DNA of 64,000 bases from Gautieria morchelliformis (taxonomy: Eukaryota; Basidiomycota; Agaricomycetes; Gomphales; Gomphaceae). Positions within the stretch are counted from its first letter, which is position 1. Every line of letters begins with the position of its first letter. The DNA is taken from assembly GCA_015179125.1 (NCBI GenBank), contig WHVA01000139.1:1-64000 (forward strand), written 5' to 3'. A model generated the notes under the pieces. It worked only from the letters and a program-made list of their open reading frames with translations. It had not been told where the DNA came from and ran no database searches. This document shows positions 9,267-20,050 of this stretch, piece by piece. Made by a program: the position numbers and the translations under genes.

Positions 9267-12016
9267 TTATGTACAAGTCAGGAGTGATCCCGAAATATCT
9301 TCGCCGGGATAGAACCAGAAGCTGACCGCGATGATGACATACAAGCCTTTGAAACATAACGAGTGAGACGGGTGACATTGATCTAACAATGAGCTTACAC
9401 ATCAAAATCATTCCCTGCGAGTGTGATAACATCAGGCTCCTGCGGAAGATGTGCGAACTAGTGAGACTCACCTCAAGCCAGTTTGATTTTCCATCTTGAA
9501 CGCAGTAGTTGACAGTTAGCACTGTCGTGATAAACTTGCTCAATACTTTATGGTAAGCAATCAGCACTTGGCCGTTACATACCGGCCAGGAAGAGAACCT
9601 GTATCACTCGTCAGCACTTAGTATAAGGAGCAGAACTGCAGTTCACATACCACAGATTGGAAGGGGTCAAACAGAAGTGTTAATGGTTTTCCCATAATCC
9701 AGGCCTGGGATATTCCCAGATCAAATTAGTCATGGTAGGTACTTAATGAGCTAATGGACATACCAAGATCGTAATGAAAGGGATGACGAATAGCGCGATT
9801 TGCTGGTATTACTCGCTCGAACGTGCATACTAATATATCGTGCGACAGAACTCACAATACTTGATCCAACCGCAACGCCGAGGCTGAGTGTCAATTTATC
9901 CTGTTTTTCCAAAAGATCGTCAGCCCAGTCAATGGAAGCAGAGATGCTAGATGCTACACACCTTGACAGAGACAGTTACAGCAGTGACGTGCTCTGTTCC
10001 GTTGATCAAATAATTAGCTATAGATGAGGGGGAAAACTCCAATACACACCGGCCGCGTTTCCGACAATGGGTAGTAAGATCAGACCAACCCATTGTGTAC
10101 TGATGCCTCCCTTCTGTGTCACACCATCGATGCTGTCAACTAACCATTCGGCTGTGACGGCCACAAGCTTGTTCGTTGAATTGAGAATCAGTAAGAATTA
10201 GTTAGATTCGAGTGGGGAGGACGCACGACTGTGACGACTGCCAAAAGGATGATGGTGGCAACAACACTCATCTTCGGTTGCTCAACTTCAACTTCTTCCG
10301 ATTCTTCCTTTCCGGCCTCTGGATCATCTGCACTATTAGTTGCATTTCGCTTGCGCTTCCGTTCCGGATACTTGGTAGAACGAATCCCTGTCTCTTCCGC
10401 GTCCTCGTCATAGAGGTGGGCATGCGACCTAACGTAAGTAAGGTTAACTGTGTCAAGACTTCGTGGGCAGGTGAGGACGTACCAAAGTTGGAAAACGAGA
10501 TATGACCCATAAACTAATTAAAATAATTATTTAATTTGCAGCGATATAAATATGGCACCTACTGAATAACAGCACTACGGCAACCTGGAAATTATGTAAG
10601 CGACAGTTACTTGCCGGAATCAGACGCACTGACCCCTCGACTCATCTTCAAAACATCTTTTCCCTCCTGAGCAACACTCAGAGTTGTTTGTCCATTGTTA
10701 ATTGCCATAATGAAAGCGGCAGGGATGAGCAGGGCGATGACACTAATCGTAAGTAGGGAGCTGTTTACGTTGGAGGCGCCTACACAGGCGTCAGGCGATG
10801 TCACTCCCTGAAACGCTGGAATAGCTCAAGTGTTGGAATCTGAACTTACTTGCCAGAAACCCTTGTTCTGAGAATTTCATTCCGCCTGCGAAGAAGCACA
10901 TGCCAAGAACAAGCACTGCCATGGACAAACATAAGCGTGTGAAAACCAAGGATCGCTTGAGGTATTACCCACATATGTTTGACAGGATAGATCCCACGAC
11001 TACTGTCATTTCAGAAGAGAACACATGTGCAAAAGCCTCAAGCGCTCACGGGATGACTGTACAATGTTGAGTTTACACTGCGTCAGTGCTATAATCTGGC
11101 CATCGGGGTCAGTGTGTCGGAAAAAGCGGTACCCTCGACCAAAACCAAACATACTGCGACAATCAGCTCAACGCTGAAAATAGAAATTAGTCTGGCAAAG
11201 GCAGTGGACCGGCACAGACTTACGCATTGCCCTTGGGAATGTGGACGAGATCAATGGCTGTTTGGATCCAAACGAAACAATGGACCCACAAGTGTTGCAT
11301 TTAGAAGCCCCCCAATTGTTTGACCTACTCTGATGGCCAGTTCTTCGGTGGCAAAACCTAGAAGCTGCGAACCGTAAACCAAAGTGAAACTTGTCGTGTT
11401 AGGCTTACTTTTGCCAAAGGAATAATCGCCAAAAAAGAGACTGGCGATGTAAATAAATTAATCGGGGATGATTGATGCGCCGGTTGTCAAACTCACAAAC
11501 AAAGATAATGATGTCGTTCTGTTTGGCAAAGTGCATCGCCCACTTTGGCGGCATAGGGCGTTAGGATCGCCTTTTATAATACTTGTTTTACTCACGGAGA
11601 CGGGAATGAACACAAGGAGAACATTGAGCCCTGTGCAAACTGTCATGAATCGGGAGGGACGAGTTAACGAAGACTAACAAGAAGCCATAATGGCTGCCTT
11701 TAAGCTCTGGATATTACTAGGCGTCTCGCCCAACGGCTTTGGTGGGATCAATAAAGTTGTGAATGTACGTCCGAGTCTGAATGTGCCGGTGCGTGGAGAT
11801 GTCGCTCTACCAGTGGGCATTATGTTGTCACGGGGAGGCTCGGCCACGAAGTCCTTGGTGACCCGCCTGGCTCTCAGCGATGGTCTCTCAGATGAATGTG
11901 ATGGCAGAGTTTCTCCATCCACTGAGACAGTTGGTCGACACAGAGAAAATATGGCATATAGCAGAGGGTTAGGGCTTACCTACGGAAGGCTCCTGTGGGG
12001 TTTCTTCGGAAGACAT
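9267..12016 (-). CDS. Vacuolar Ca2+/H+ exchanger (CAX family), about 24 exons
   Basis: CAX-family antiporters use the proton gradient to move Ca2+ into the vacuole. Reading the minus strand from ATG 12016 to the stop at 9267-9269, short exons joined at GT-AG introns give, in order: a basic cytosolic N-terminus, GLNVLLVFIPVS, WAMHFAKQN, FLAIIPLAKLLGFATEELA, the first exchange motif GNAVELIVAIIAL, VQSSLVVGSILSN, LVLGMCFFAGGMKFSEQG, ISVIALLIPAAF, an acidic loop with EEVEVEQ, the second motif GNAAEHVTAVTVSVKDKL, LGVAVGSSIQIALFVIPF, and LTVNYCVQDGKSNWLEG ending FWFYPGE. These match both alpha (c-1 and c-2) repeats of the family. Several exons are tiny: 11224-11231 (8 bases), 11155-11173 (19), 10563-10584 (22), 9583-9598 (16) and 9399-9414 (16). 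The coordinates span all introns. The first splice sites near the N-terminus are less sure than the rest. Confidence 0.93.
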
Positions 12017-12213
12017 GAAGGTATAAAGAAGGAGCGATAAGTCAAGGAACGTGTTGGAGGTGTACTAGTAGTGCTCTTAAAGGCTGTCTGTACATAGCCA
12101 CATAGGCGCGCGTGGCGCTACGCTAAAGGAACCGGTGCCACATAACTCATTGTTCTCCATTACATAACACAGTATGTACACCGGCCGTTCACAACAAAGC
12201 TGAACATTTCTTA

Positions 12214-12934
12214 GGGCCCGTTCGGTGCCCAGAAACCGTTCCAGTTTCCAAAAGTAGTTTCGGTTTTTTCAGGGTGCAGAAACTGGAACGGTTTTTCAAC
12301 TGTTTTGGAAATTGATGTGCCGCCGAACGCACAAATTTCTACAATTTCTGAAAACTGCTTGCTAAGGCCAGCTCTATGTGTCAGCTGATCAGTACTGTCA
12401 TGTGACTGGTTACTTAGTATCCCCGCCCATCGCCTCCTGCAGTGAGTACAGCTCGTTGGCTCCCCTTACCTCAACAGCGACTGCCATACTACTCCTCTTA
12501 CGCTCACTCCCATTGTTAAGTAGATACCATATTGGTGTGAATGCCCTGATAAGAGAGTGGCAGATCAGTAGGAGGATGTGTGGCGACGGGCGGCGGGCGG
12601 CGGACATGACATGGCGGGATTGCATGTGGGGTGATACAAACATGTATAATAGTGCGGGTGCCTTCGAGCGGCGGGCTTATGACATAAATTGACTCAAGCT
12701 TATAATGACCGTGCCGGCAAGCCTTGAGCAGTTTCTGATATGATGAGAAGCAGAAACAGCTAAAAGCAGTTTCTGAAACTATATAGGAGTTTTTGAAATA
12801 GGATTTCAGAAATCGTTCAAAAAAAGTGTCACCGAACGGTCAGAGTTTTTGAAATTTCCGGATTTCCGGAAACTCCCTCAGTTTCTGAAATTTGGCTGGT
12901 GTCTGATTTCAGTTTCTGGGCGCCGAACAGGCCC
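12214..12934. mobile_element. PIF/Harbinger-like MITE
   Basis: A 721-bp non-coding element. The ends are inverted: GGGCCCGTTCGGTGCCCAG at the left, and GTTTCTGGGCGCCGAACAG then GGCCC at the right. It is flanked by the 3-bp duplication TTA (12211-12213 and 12935-12937). A GGGCC start and TTA target are the marks of PIF/Harbinger elements. Subterminal regions are rich in repeated CAGTTTCTGAAA-type motifs on both sides. The internal open frames are short and unlike a transposase, so it is non-autonomous. Confidence 0.8.
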
Positions 12935-13412
12935 TTAGGAGCGGACACGTATGATATTCTCGCCACTTGGCAGAACACCTGTTTCACCGGTGTACACGGC
13001 CTTGGTATATGACCCCCCAGCACAGCACATCTCGGCACTGTGGGCACTACATTTGGCCGAATAGCGGTGTCACAGCCGACACCCGCATTAGTTAGCAGAT
13101 TCCGTGAGGACTACTAAAAACTTGAGTAAAAGCAAACACCCCTTGCCACTGCGTACGGTGCCCGATCAGTACCTAGCGAAATGCAAATGCAAATCTGAGA
13201 TGGGCGGACTTCGATGTTGGTCCCGTAGATACGCGCAGCTAAGAAAGGAACGCGTCGGAGCTGCAACGTGGCTGACTAATGCGCGTGAAACCCCGCTCCT
13301 CCCCTCACTCTCTTTCTCCTACCACTACCACGGCAGCTCCGCCCGTTACTCCCAACTAGCCTCCCGTAATTTTATTCTCCCAATCTCACCCGGTCTCACT
13401 CCCTCACCCTCG

Positions 13413-14863
13413 ATGACGAATGCCGAGCCTCCACCCGGAGCCACGTACCCCAACCTCGGGGCCCTCAGGCGATCTAACCCCATCTCGGCCGGCTCAGGAC
13501 CACCAATCGACCCTGACGCGGCCAGGGAAGCGATGTACAAGCTCGCTGTCGACGCCACAGAGGTCGTCAACAAGTCCATCAAGAAACTCAACGAGGGCAG
13601 AAGCAGGCGCAGGCAAGTCGCCTCCATCACAGGGGAAGTCGTCTCCGACGACGAGGCCGAAGAACCGACCCCCACCCCCGAGTCCTTTCTCGAGCTTTTC
13701 CCCGACCTCCCGCCCCTCAGCACCCCCACCCACGCCACCACGCACCCCCCCCACCCGTCACGCATATACCCACTCCCGCCAGGCCGACTCTCCAAGATCT
13801 CCTCACCCCCTCCAACCTCCAAAACCTGCTCGCTACCAGCAACGTTCTCGCCCCCAACCCCTCCACCGTCCCTCCCTCCAACCCCAAACCCCACCAAATC
13901 ATCGACTACGCCGCGCTCGGGCCGGTCTACAAGATGGCGGATCTCGGCGGCCACACCCACCAGCTCGACCACACTGACATACCGATCCCCATCCTGCAAA
14001 TGGCGCACGGCCGCGCGTACATCCCTCTCACCATGCTCACAACGACCGCCCTCACCCGCATCCGCAACAACACCGGCCTCAAGTATACCAAAGTCCCCAA
14101 TGGCATCGTCCGCCAAACCCTCGACCCAGACCAATTTGGCAGCGAGGACGCGATGTCGTCAGACGACTGGACACAGGCCTACAGGAACTGGCTTGCCCTC
14201 ATCGACGTCATCGCCGAGCCGAGCATCGGTGCCGGCTGGCACGCACACTACGAAAAAATGCGCGCCGACCCACAATTCGCCCGCTGGTTCCCCGCATGGC
14301 GTGAACACGACAAGCAGCTACGCTCATCCTTCACCTGCAAGTTCTTCCTCATTGACCCGCAAAGCTCCTCCTACGCCCAGGCCTTCCAGAGAACCCGCAT
14401 GGACCAAATGCATGACTCCAACGCGGCGTTCCTCGCAAATCTGTCCAATCGCGTCGGGCGCCCAGACCGGAACCGCACCTTCTCCCCATCCGACTCTCGC
14501 TTCCAACCTTATGATATTCGTAACCACCCTCCCAAGGACCTTTCCCCCCCTCCTGCTTCTTCTTCTGCTTTCCCTCCCTCTAGTTTTCGGCCCCCCCGTG
14601 ACCCCTCGAAGATCCTTTGCGTCCGGTGCGGCACTGTTGGACACACAGCATCTGACTGCACCGCTACAGCCTCCAGCCGCCCCGAACGGCCAATTATCTC
14701 CGAGTGGAAGAACAAGCGCCTTTGCACGATGGCCGGCAAAGATCTCTGCATCTGGTTCAACATCAAAGGCACCTGCTCGGACTCGCGCCCTACCCACTCC
14801 GCCCACTCCTGCTCGCTCTGCGGAGACGCCGGCCACGGTGCAGCCCGCTGCACCCGCAACTGA
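13413..14863 (+). pseudogene. gag-like region of the DIRS-order fossil
   Basis: Basic, proline-rich protein ending in two CCHC knuckles (CVRCGTVGHTASDC and CSLCGDAGHGAARC, coded near 14615-14860), typical of nucleic-acid-binding gag proteins of fungal DIRS-like elements. Part of a fossil; not expected to be functional. Confidence 0.65.
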
Positions 14864-15999
14864 CCTATCCCAACTCTTGTACAAAATACCCACCCCGTAT
14901 ATAGCCTCCGGTTTCGCTGACGCTCTTTCACGCTGTAATCTCACCCACCGTTTCCCTAACCTTGTACATGACCTGACCTACGGCTCCCCGATCGGCAACC
15001 CACCTGCCCTCGCGTCTACCTTCATCCCCGACAACCTAATCTCGGTAAACCTCAACCCTGCCTTCATCGCCACCGACCTAGCAGCCGAACGAACAGCTGG
15101 CCGCATTGATGGCCCCTTCTCTGTTGAAGAAGCCCACAAGATCTTCAACGGCCACTTCAGAACCTCCCCCCTTGGCCTAGTCCCCAAACCCGGCAAGGAC
15201 CCCGATGCCCTCCGCATGATCCGACATCTGTCCAAACGCGACGCGTCGGGCTCATCGACGAACGACTGGGTTGACTCAGATGACTTCCCCACCAGATGGG
15301 GCTCCAGCGCAGAGTGTGCAGACTTCGTAAGTCCCTTCCCCCTCTCTCTCCACACTGTGTTTGCCCCGTGTGCTGTGCCGTGCCGCCTCGTGGCCACACA
15401 CCCCCCCCCCACTGTGCACACCGCGCTGTCGCGGTGCCCACCTGTGCTGCCGCTTCGTTAGCGTGTGCCCCTGTGCCACACTGTGCCACCATGACATTGT
15501 TTTCCCACATCGCCAGACCCGTGCCCACCCGTGCTGACGACCCTGTGCCCAGGTCGCCTCGTGCCCAGCCGGCACGCAAGCCGCCACCCTTGACATCCAG
15601 AACGCGTACCGTAATTCACCCATAGCCCCGAGCCATAAAGCCTACATAGCTATCATGTGGCAGGGTGAAATATACATAGAACACTGCGCCGTGTTTGGCT
15701 TGGCAACGTTGGGCGGTATCCAAGGCGCCGTCACAGATGCTGCCGTAGTAATCTTCATGTTCCATGGTGTGACTTACATCATCAAATGGGTCGACAATTT
15801 CGTCTTCTTCCGCTCACCCATCGCAACGATCACAAACGCCGACGGCAGCGGCAGCGTGGACTACCTCTACCGTGTTAACTTAGCCACCATACTTGACATC
15901 TCCAAGCCGCTAGGCATCCCCTGGCACTCGATGGCATACAAGGGGCAGGACTTTGCCTTCATCTTTGCCTACTTCGGCTTCACGTGGACCCTTGCCCAC

Positions 16000-17786
16000 T
16001 GTTTTGGAACCCTTCAAGACTTTGGTAACGTGTCATTTACGAGACTCAAAGAATATTAAACAATGCTGCAGCACAACTCCGGAAATAATTTAATATTTGT
16101 ACCTTGGTTGCAATCCACGTAAAAACTAGTTTAAGTTAATACGGATGGAAGGCAATGCGTTTCTTAGCAGCACTGAACAATAAACTAAAAGACTGTAGGT
16201 TCAAGGACACTATCGGGGTCCAAGTGTATTCCAAAATATAAAGGAATGTACTTAGCAGGCGAGTTTGTAAATGGACTGCCCTGATAATCTACCAGCGCAC
16301 AGCAATAAAACGAGGGATGAACGAGTTTTTAGAAGTGACTTGTGAAAGTCTCTAATCAGGAAAATCGACTGATCAGATCGTCTCGGGTATTGGAGTGCGA
16401 ATGGCAAGACTATCAATTGACAGACTCACTCTGTAGAATTACACCCGGAGGATTAGTCTAGGTGGCTAAGCAGAAAAGTATCTACTTAACAAGGAATTAG
16501 ACACTAAAGTAAGTGAATAACCCTAGCTGGGATTAGCAGCTTAGTAAGATGCAAGTCACATGAGGTCACGTGGATAGAAGATGTTAGATTGCTAGAATGA
16601 TGATTCAAGGAGGTCAGAATGGCCTCCTTTTATATTGTAAAATACACAGGATTATGTAAAATGGGGTTCTTCTATCTATTAGGCGAGTGATGTCATAAGT
16701 AAATATTTGCACTGCTGAAACACACCCTCGTAACTATTGCGGCCTGTTTGTGCAAAGAAATTGGAAATAGATAGCCAATCACCTTCCCTGGTTTGCACAG
16801 CCTTTCACAGCCTTGCACTGCCCTGCACAGCCCTACACAGCCGCTATGACATCAAGGGCCTATTTGGTGTCGTAGCGTTGCGTTTGGAGGATCCTTCATC
16901 CAATAGGCTTTATCAAACCTGCACCCTAGTTTTGGCTTTGTACATCTTTGTGTGACTTTGTACACAGCCTTGCACAGCCATGGTTGCTATGATGCAAGTC
17001 ATGTGCCAGCTGGGTTTGAATTGCACAGGCTTGTGTAAGCGGTAGGGGACACATTCAGACTCAGTGGCTGAGTTTGAGTGAGCCAAGGTACTGGAGTTGT
17101 AGGTGCTTGAGTGCCTGCAACTCCGAGTTTACGGTTCATGGGAAGCTCCGGTCAGAGTTTGAAACTGAGCGGCTGTGGCAGAGTTGTGGACGTGCGTGGG
17201 TTCATAACTCTGCCTGACAGAATAAGGAGTTTTTGAGCCAGGGAAGCCAAGTTAAATGGCGAAAAAATAAGAGGAAATTCAAGGAATATTTGAATAGAGT
17301 TCTCCCAACAATAGCCACATGTATTAGCTACTATCAGCTGGGAAAACAGGGTTTTAAAGCGATTTTAATCCTTTTTTCGCAAGGCTTTTCATTAGCAACA
17401 GTTCCCACACACCCGCCTAGACAGCGATCCACATCATGTATGTTGTAAACTGGCATATATTGCTTCATCTATTTACTATGTCAGCGCCGCCTGTGCCGCG
17501 AACCGGCATGCTCCCAGGCCTATCCATGTTCAGATGCAACTCCTATCTAGTTCCCACTCCGCTGACCCCTGACCGAGCGCCCATACCTTCGACACACATA
17601 TATATAGCTAGCCCAGTAGTTACAACAAATACATCGGTTTCAGCCCTTTCAGCTGCACTGCAGCTCCGTTTAGTGTTACAGCTAGAGTTAGCTAACACTC
17701 GAGTTCCATCTGTTTCTGCGCTCAGCGCACCGAGTTCTGTTCCATCCTTTGTCTCTCTTCGCCTCCCTCCGCGCATTCTAACAACA
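16000..17786 (-). repeat. 1.8-kb interspersed repeat (LTR-like), copy 2, inside the DIRS fossil
   Basis: Reverse-oriented partner of 1-1548. Read on the minus strand it runs from TGTTGTTAGAATG to CCAAAACA, with a central TATAAAAGG box. It lies between two parts of the reverse transcriptase of the surrounding fossil, so it inserted later. I see no clear target duplication at these limits, and the exact ends may be off by a few bases. A long solo LTR is the best guess; an unclassified non-coding transposon is the alternative. Confidence 0.55.
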
Positions 17787-17789
17787 GTG

Positions 17790-18538
17790 TAACCCTGCCG
17801 GACAAGAAGCGCCTCAAAGCCCTGAACAAGACACTGAGCTTCCTTGAGTCGGCACGCTCCACGGTGAACCGCAAACTCTGCACGTCGCTCCATGGAACCC
17901 TCCAACACATCATGTTCGTCTACCGCAATGGGAGGGCATACCTGCCGTGCCTCTCATCGTTCCTATCCAAGTTCACCAATAACTATACCGTCCTACACGT
18001 CCCAACCTCTGTGCTACGCGATCTCACCTGGTGGTGCAAAATCCTGTCCAAGCCATCAGGCTCTCGCCTCCTGTCGATACACCAGGACCTCGATCTCAAC
18101 ATCTGGGTCGACACCTCCACCGACTGGGGCATCAGGCTGGTCGTCGCCGAGTCATGGGCGGCTTGGAAGCTCACCTCTGGGTGGAGAGCCGAAGGCAGGG
18201 ACATAGGCTGGGCTGAAGCCATCGCCTTGGAACTCGCCATCCTCTGGGTAATGTCCGTCAACACCCAAGACGCATATGTCCTCATACGCGGCGACAACAC
18301 CGGCGTCATCGGGGCCTTCCAGAAAGGCCGCTCACGTTCTATTCCCCGTAACGACAGCTTACGCCGCATCGCATCATGCTTAATTCCCTTCAATCTCACA
18401 ATCAACCCTGTCTACCTCACATCAGGTTCAAACTGGGCCGACCCAGTTTCTCGCGGTACTCTGGGTCCCCGGCAAAGTTGCCTGAGCTGTGGTTTTGAGC
18501 TCCCCGCAGAGCTCCAGCCATTCCTCACTAGTGTCTAA
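17790..18538 (+). pseudogene. RT C-terminal/RNase H part of the DIRS fossil
   Basis: The translation contains an RNase H-like stretch (WVDTSTDWGIRLV, AEAIALELAILW, RGDNTGVIGAF, SNWADPVSRG) as found after the reverse transcriptase in DIRS-order elements. It lies directly before the recombinase part. Confidence 0.65.
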
Positions 18539-20050
18539 CAACATGTTTGAGGCGCGTGCCCGCTCGCGCGCACGCACCGCAAAGCTTGGTAAGACTGCAG
18601 CCTTCATGCCTGCACCTTTACCGCCACCAAGCTCTCGCAACCGCCAACCCCACAAGACACGCAAACCTGGGGACAGACCCCTCCCCTCCAACCTACGCCC
18701 CAAAGTCCTTGCCGCTGACCGCTTCTTGCCTTGGCTTACCCCTTACGGTATTGCCCAATCCCGTTCCAAATCACTCGTTTTGCCACACGAAATCAACGCA
18801 CCCCGCCGCTTTGTCATCTCCCAAGCTGTAAAACCCGCAACCCTCACCAACTACGCCGCCGGCCTTGTCCGGTTCACGAAATTCTGTGATGACTATAACG
18901 TCCCTGAGTCTGACCGCATGCCCGCTTCCGAACTGCTGCTAGCCACCTTCATCACTACCCGTGGAGCCAGATCAGTAGGTGGTGGCGCCATCACGTCATG
19001 GCTAGCCGGTCTCCAACTGTGGCATCTTGTAAATAATGCCCCATGGCACGGCGCGGCCCTGCTTAAACACGCCGCCGAAGGTACCACACTCACACCAGAC
19101 CATATCCCTTGACTAACCTAGACCCAGGGTCCTCTCGCTTAGCCCCTAACTCCTCACACCGTCCAAAACGAGCCCCTGTAACCCTATGACACATCCAGGC
19201 ACTCTGCTGTAAGACAGCTACGCTGTCTAGTTGCAGATAAGGAGAGATCGGACACGCCCACAAGCACCCACAAGTGCGAACTTTATTGTTCTTCTGCCAT
19301 TGTTCTCGCGTCATTGTTCTAGTTATACTACATAAATAGCTAGTGATGTCGGGTAGGTAGAGAAGAATGGGACCCCACTCTTGACACAGGACAGCTATGT
19401 ACCTCACACTGCAGCCACCTGGATCTCACAGACACGTTTGATGCCGCCGTCTTCGCCGTCGCTTGCATAGCCTTCTGGTCATGCTGCCACCTGTCGTCGA
19501 CACAGCCTTCGACCCCAAGCAACACGTAGCTCGCTCCACTGCCATCCGACGGGGTGTCACTGCCAGTGGCCTTCCCTTTGTCACGTTCCACATCCCCAAC
19601 TCCAAAACCACTGGCTCAGAAGGAGCAGACATCAACGTCTCTGACTCCACATGCGACTGCAGCGCGATCGACACCTTCAACCACCACCTCGCGGCAAATG
19701 CCCGAGTCCCCACGCACGCACCCCTCTTCGCTTTCACGACCGCTGACGGTGGCTGGGCCCTGATGCAACGCGGCTGGTTCCTCAGCCGTTGCAAGACAAT
19801 CTGGACGAGGCACAACCTCGACAGCCTACAGGGCCACGGATTCAGGATTGGCGGCACAACGCACCTTCTCCTTCTGGGTGTTGACCCCTGGGCCGTCATG
19901 TTGCAAGGGCGGTGGAGCTCAAATTCCTTCCTCAAGTACTGGCAAAAGTGCGAAGAGATTCTCCCGCTATTCATGGGTTTCCACCTGCAAGACCATTCCT
20001 CTATACTCACTACCATGTCCAACTTTAAGTCTAGACTCATGAATACATAA
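18489..20050 (+). pseudogene. Tyrosine recombinase of the DIRS fossil
   Basis: The N-terminal half resembles the SAM-like core-binding domain of YR recombinases (AVKPATLTNYAAGLVRFTKFC). The C-terminal half carries the HxxR-type box (GHGFRIGGTTHLL) and a downstream GRWSSNSFLKYW segment. The two halves are separated by a 206-bp solo-LTR-like insertion. Confidence 0.7.
19189..19394 (-). mobile_element. Solo-LTR-like insertion in the recombinase (fossil)
   Basis: About 206 bases flanked by the direct repeat CTATG (19184-19188 and 19395-19399). On the minus strand it reads CTGTCCTGTGTC..., then a TATA-like stretch, an AATAAA signal, and a TGTGT end, like a short LTR. The insertion splits the recombinase coding region. 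Confidence 0.5.

Larger units (their letters stand above)
13100..20050 (+). mobile_element. Tyrosine-recombinase retrotransposon (DIRS order), fossil
   Basis: Parts in order on the plus strand: gag-like region (about 13413-14863) ending in two CCHC zinc knuckles; reverse transcriptase (about 14870-15995); a 1.8-kb LTR-like repeat inserted at 16000-17786; the RT C-terminal part with RNase H (about 17790-18480); tyrosine recombinase N-terminal half (18489-19180); a 206-bp solo-LTR-like insertion; and the recombinase C-terminal half with its HxxR box (about 19400-20050). A GT/CC-rich low-complexity stretch with intron-like borders lies in the RT part near 15330-15550. The element is broken, with several breaks plus the two insertions, so it is old. 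I could not find terminal or split repeats, so the outer limits are approximate. It is a different family from the two Ngaro-like elements below (CCHC rather than CCCH gag). Confidence 0.8.

Noticed and set aside
13346-14134. 262-codon frame on the minus strand over the gag region
   Set aside because: Shadow of the GC-rich gag coding sequence on the other strand; composition is Gly/Val/Arg-biased as expected for an antisense shadow.
14324-15623. Several antisense frames over the RT part of the DIRS fossil
   Set aside because: Shadows of the plus-strand coding region and of a low-complexity GT/CC-rich stretch.
16000-17786. CACTA-type ends (CACTGTT...AACAGTG) for the 1.8-kb repeat
   Set aside because: The first copy (ending at 1548) lacks the outer C next to ACTG, and there is no short direct duplication, so LTR-type TG...CA ends fit better.
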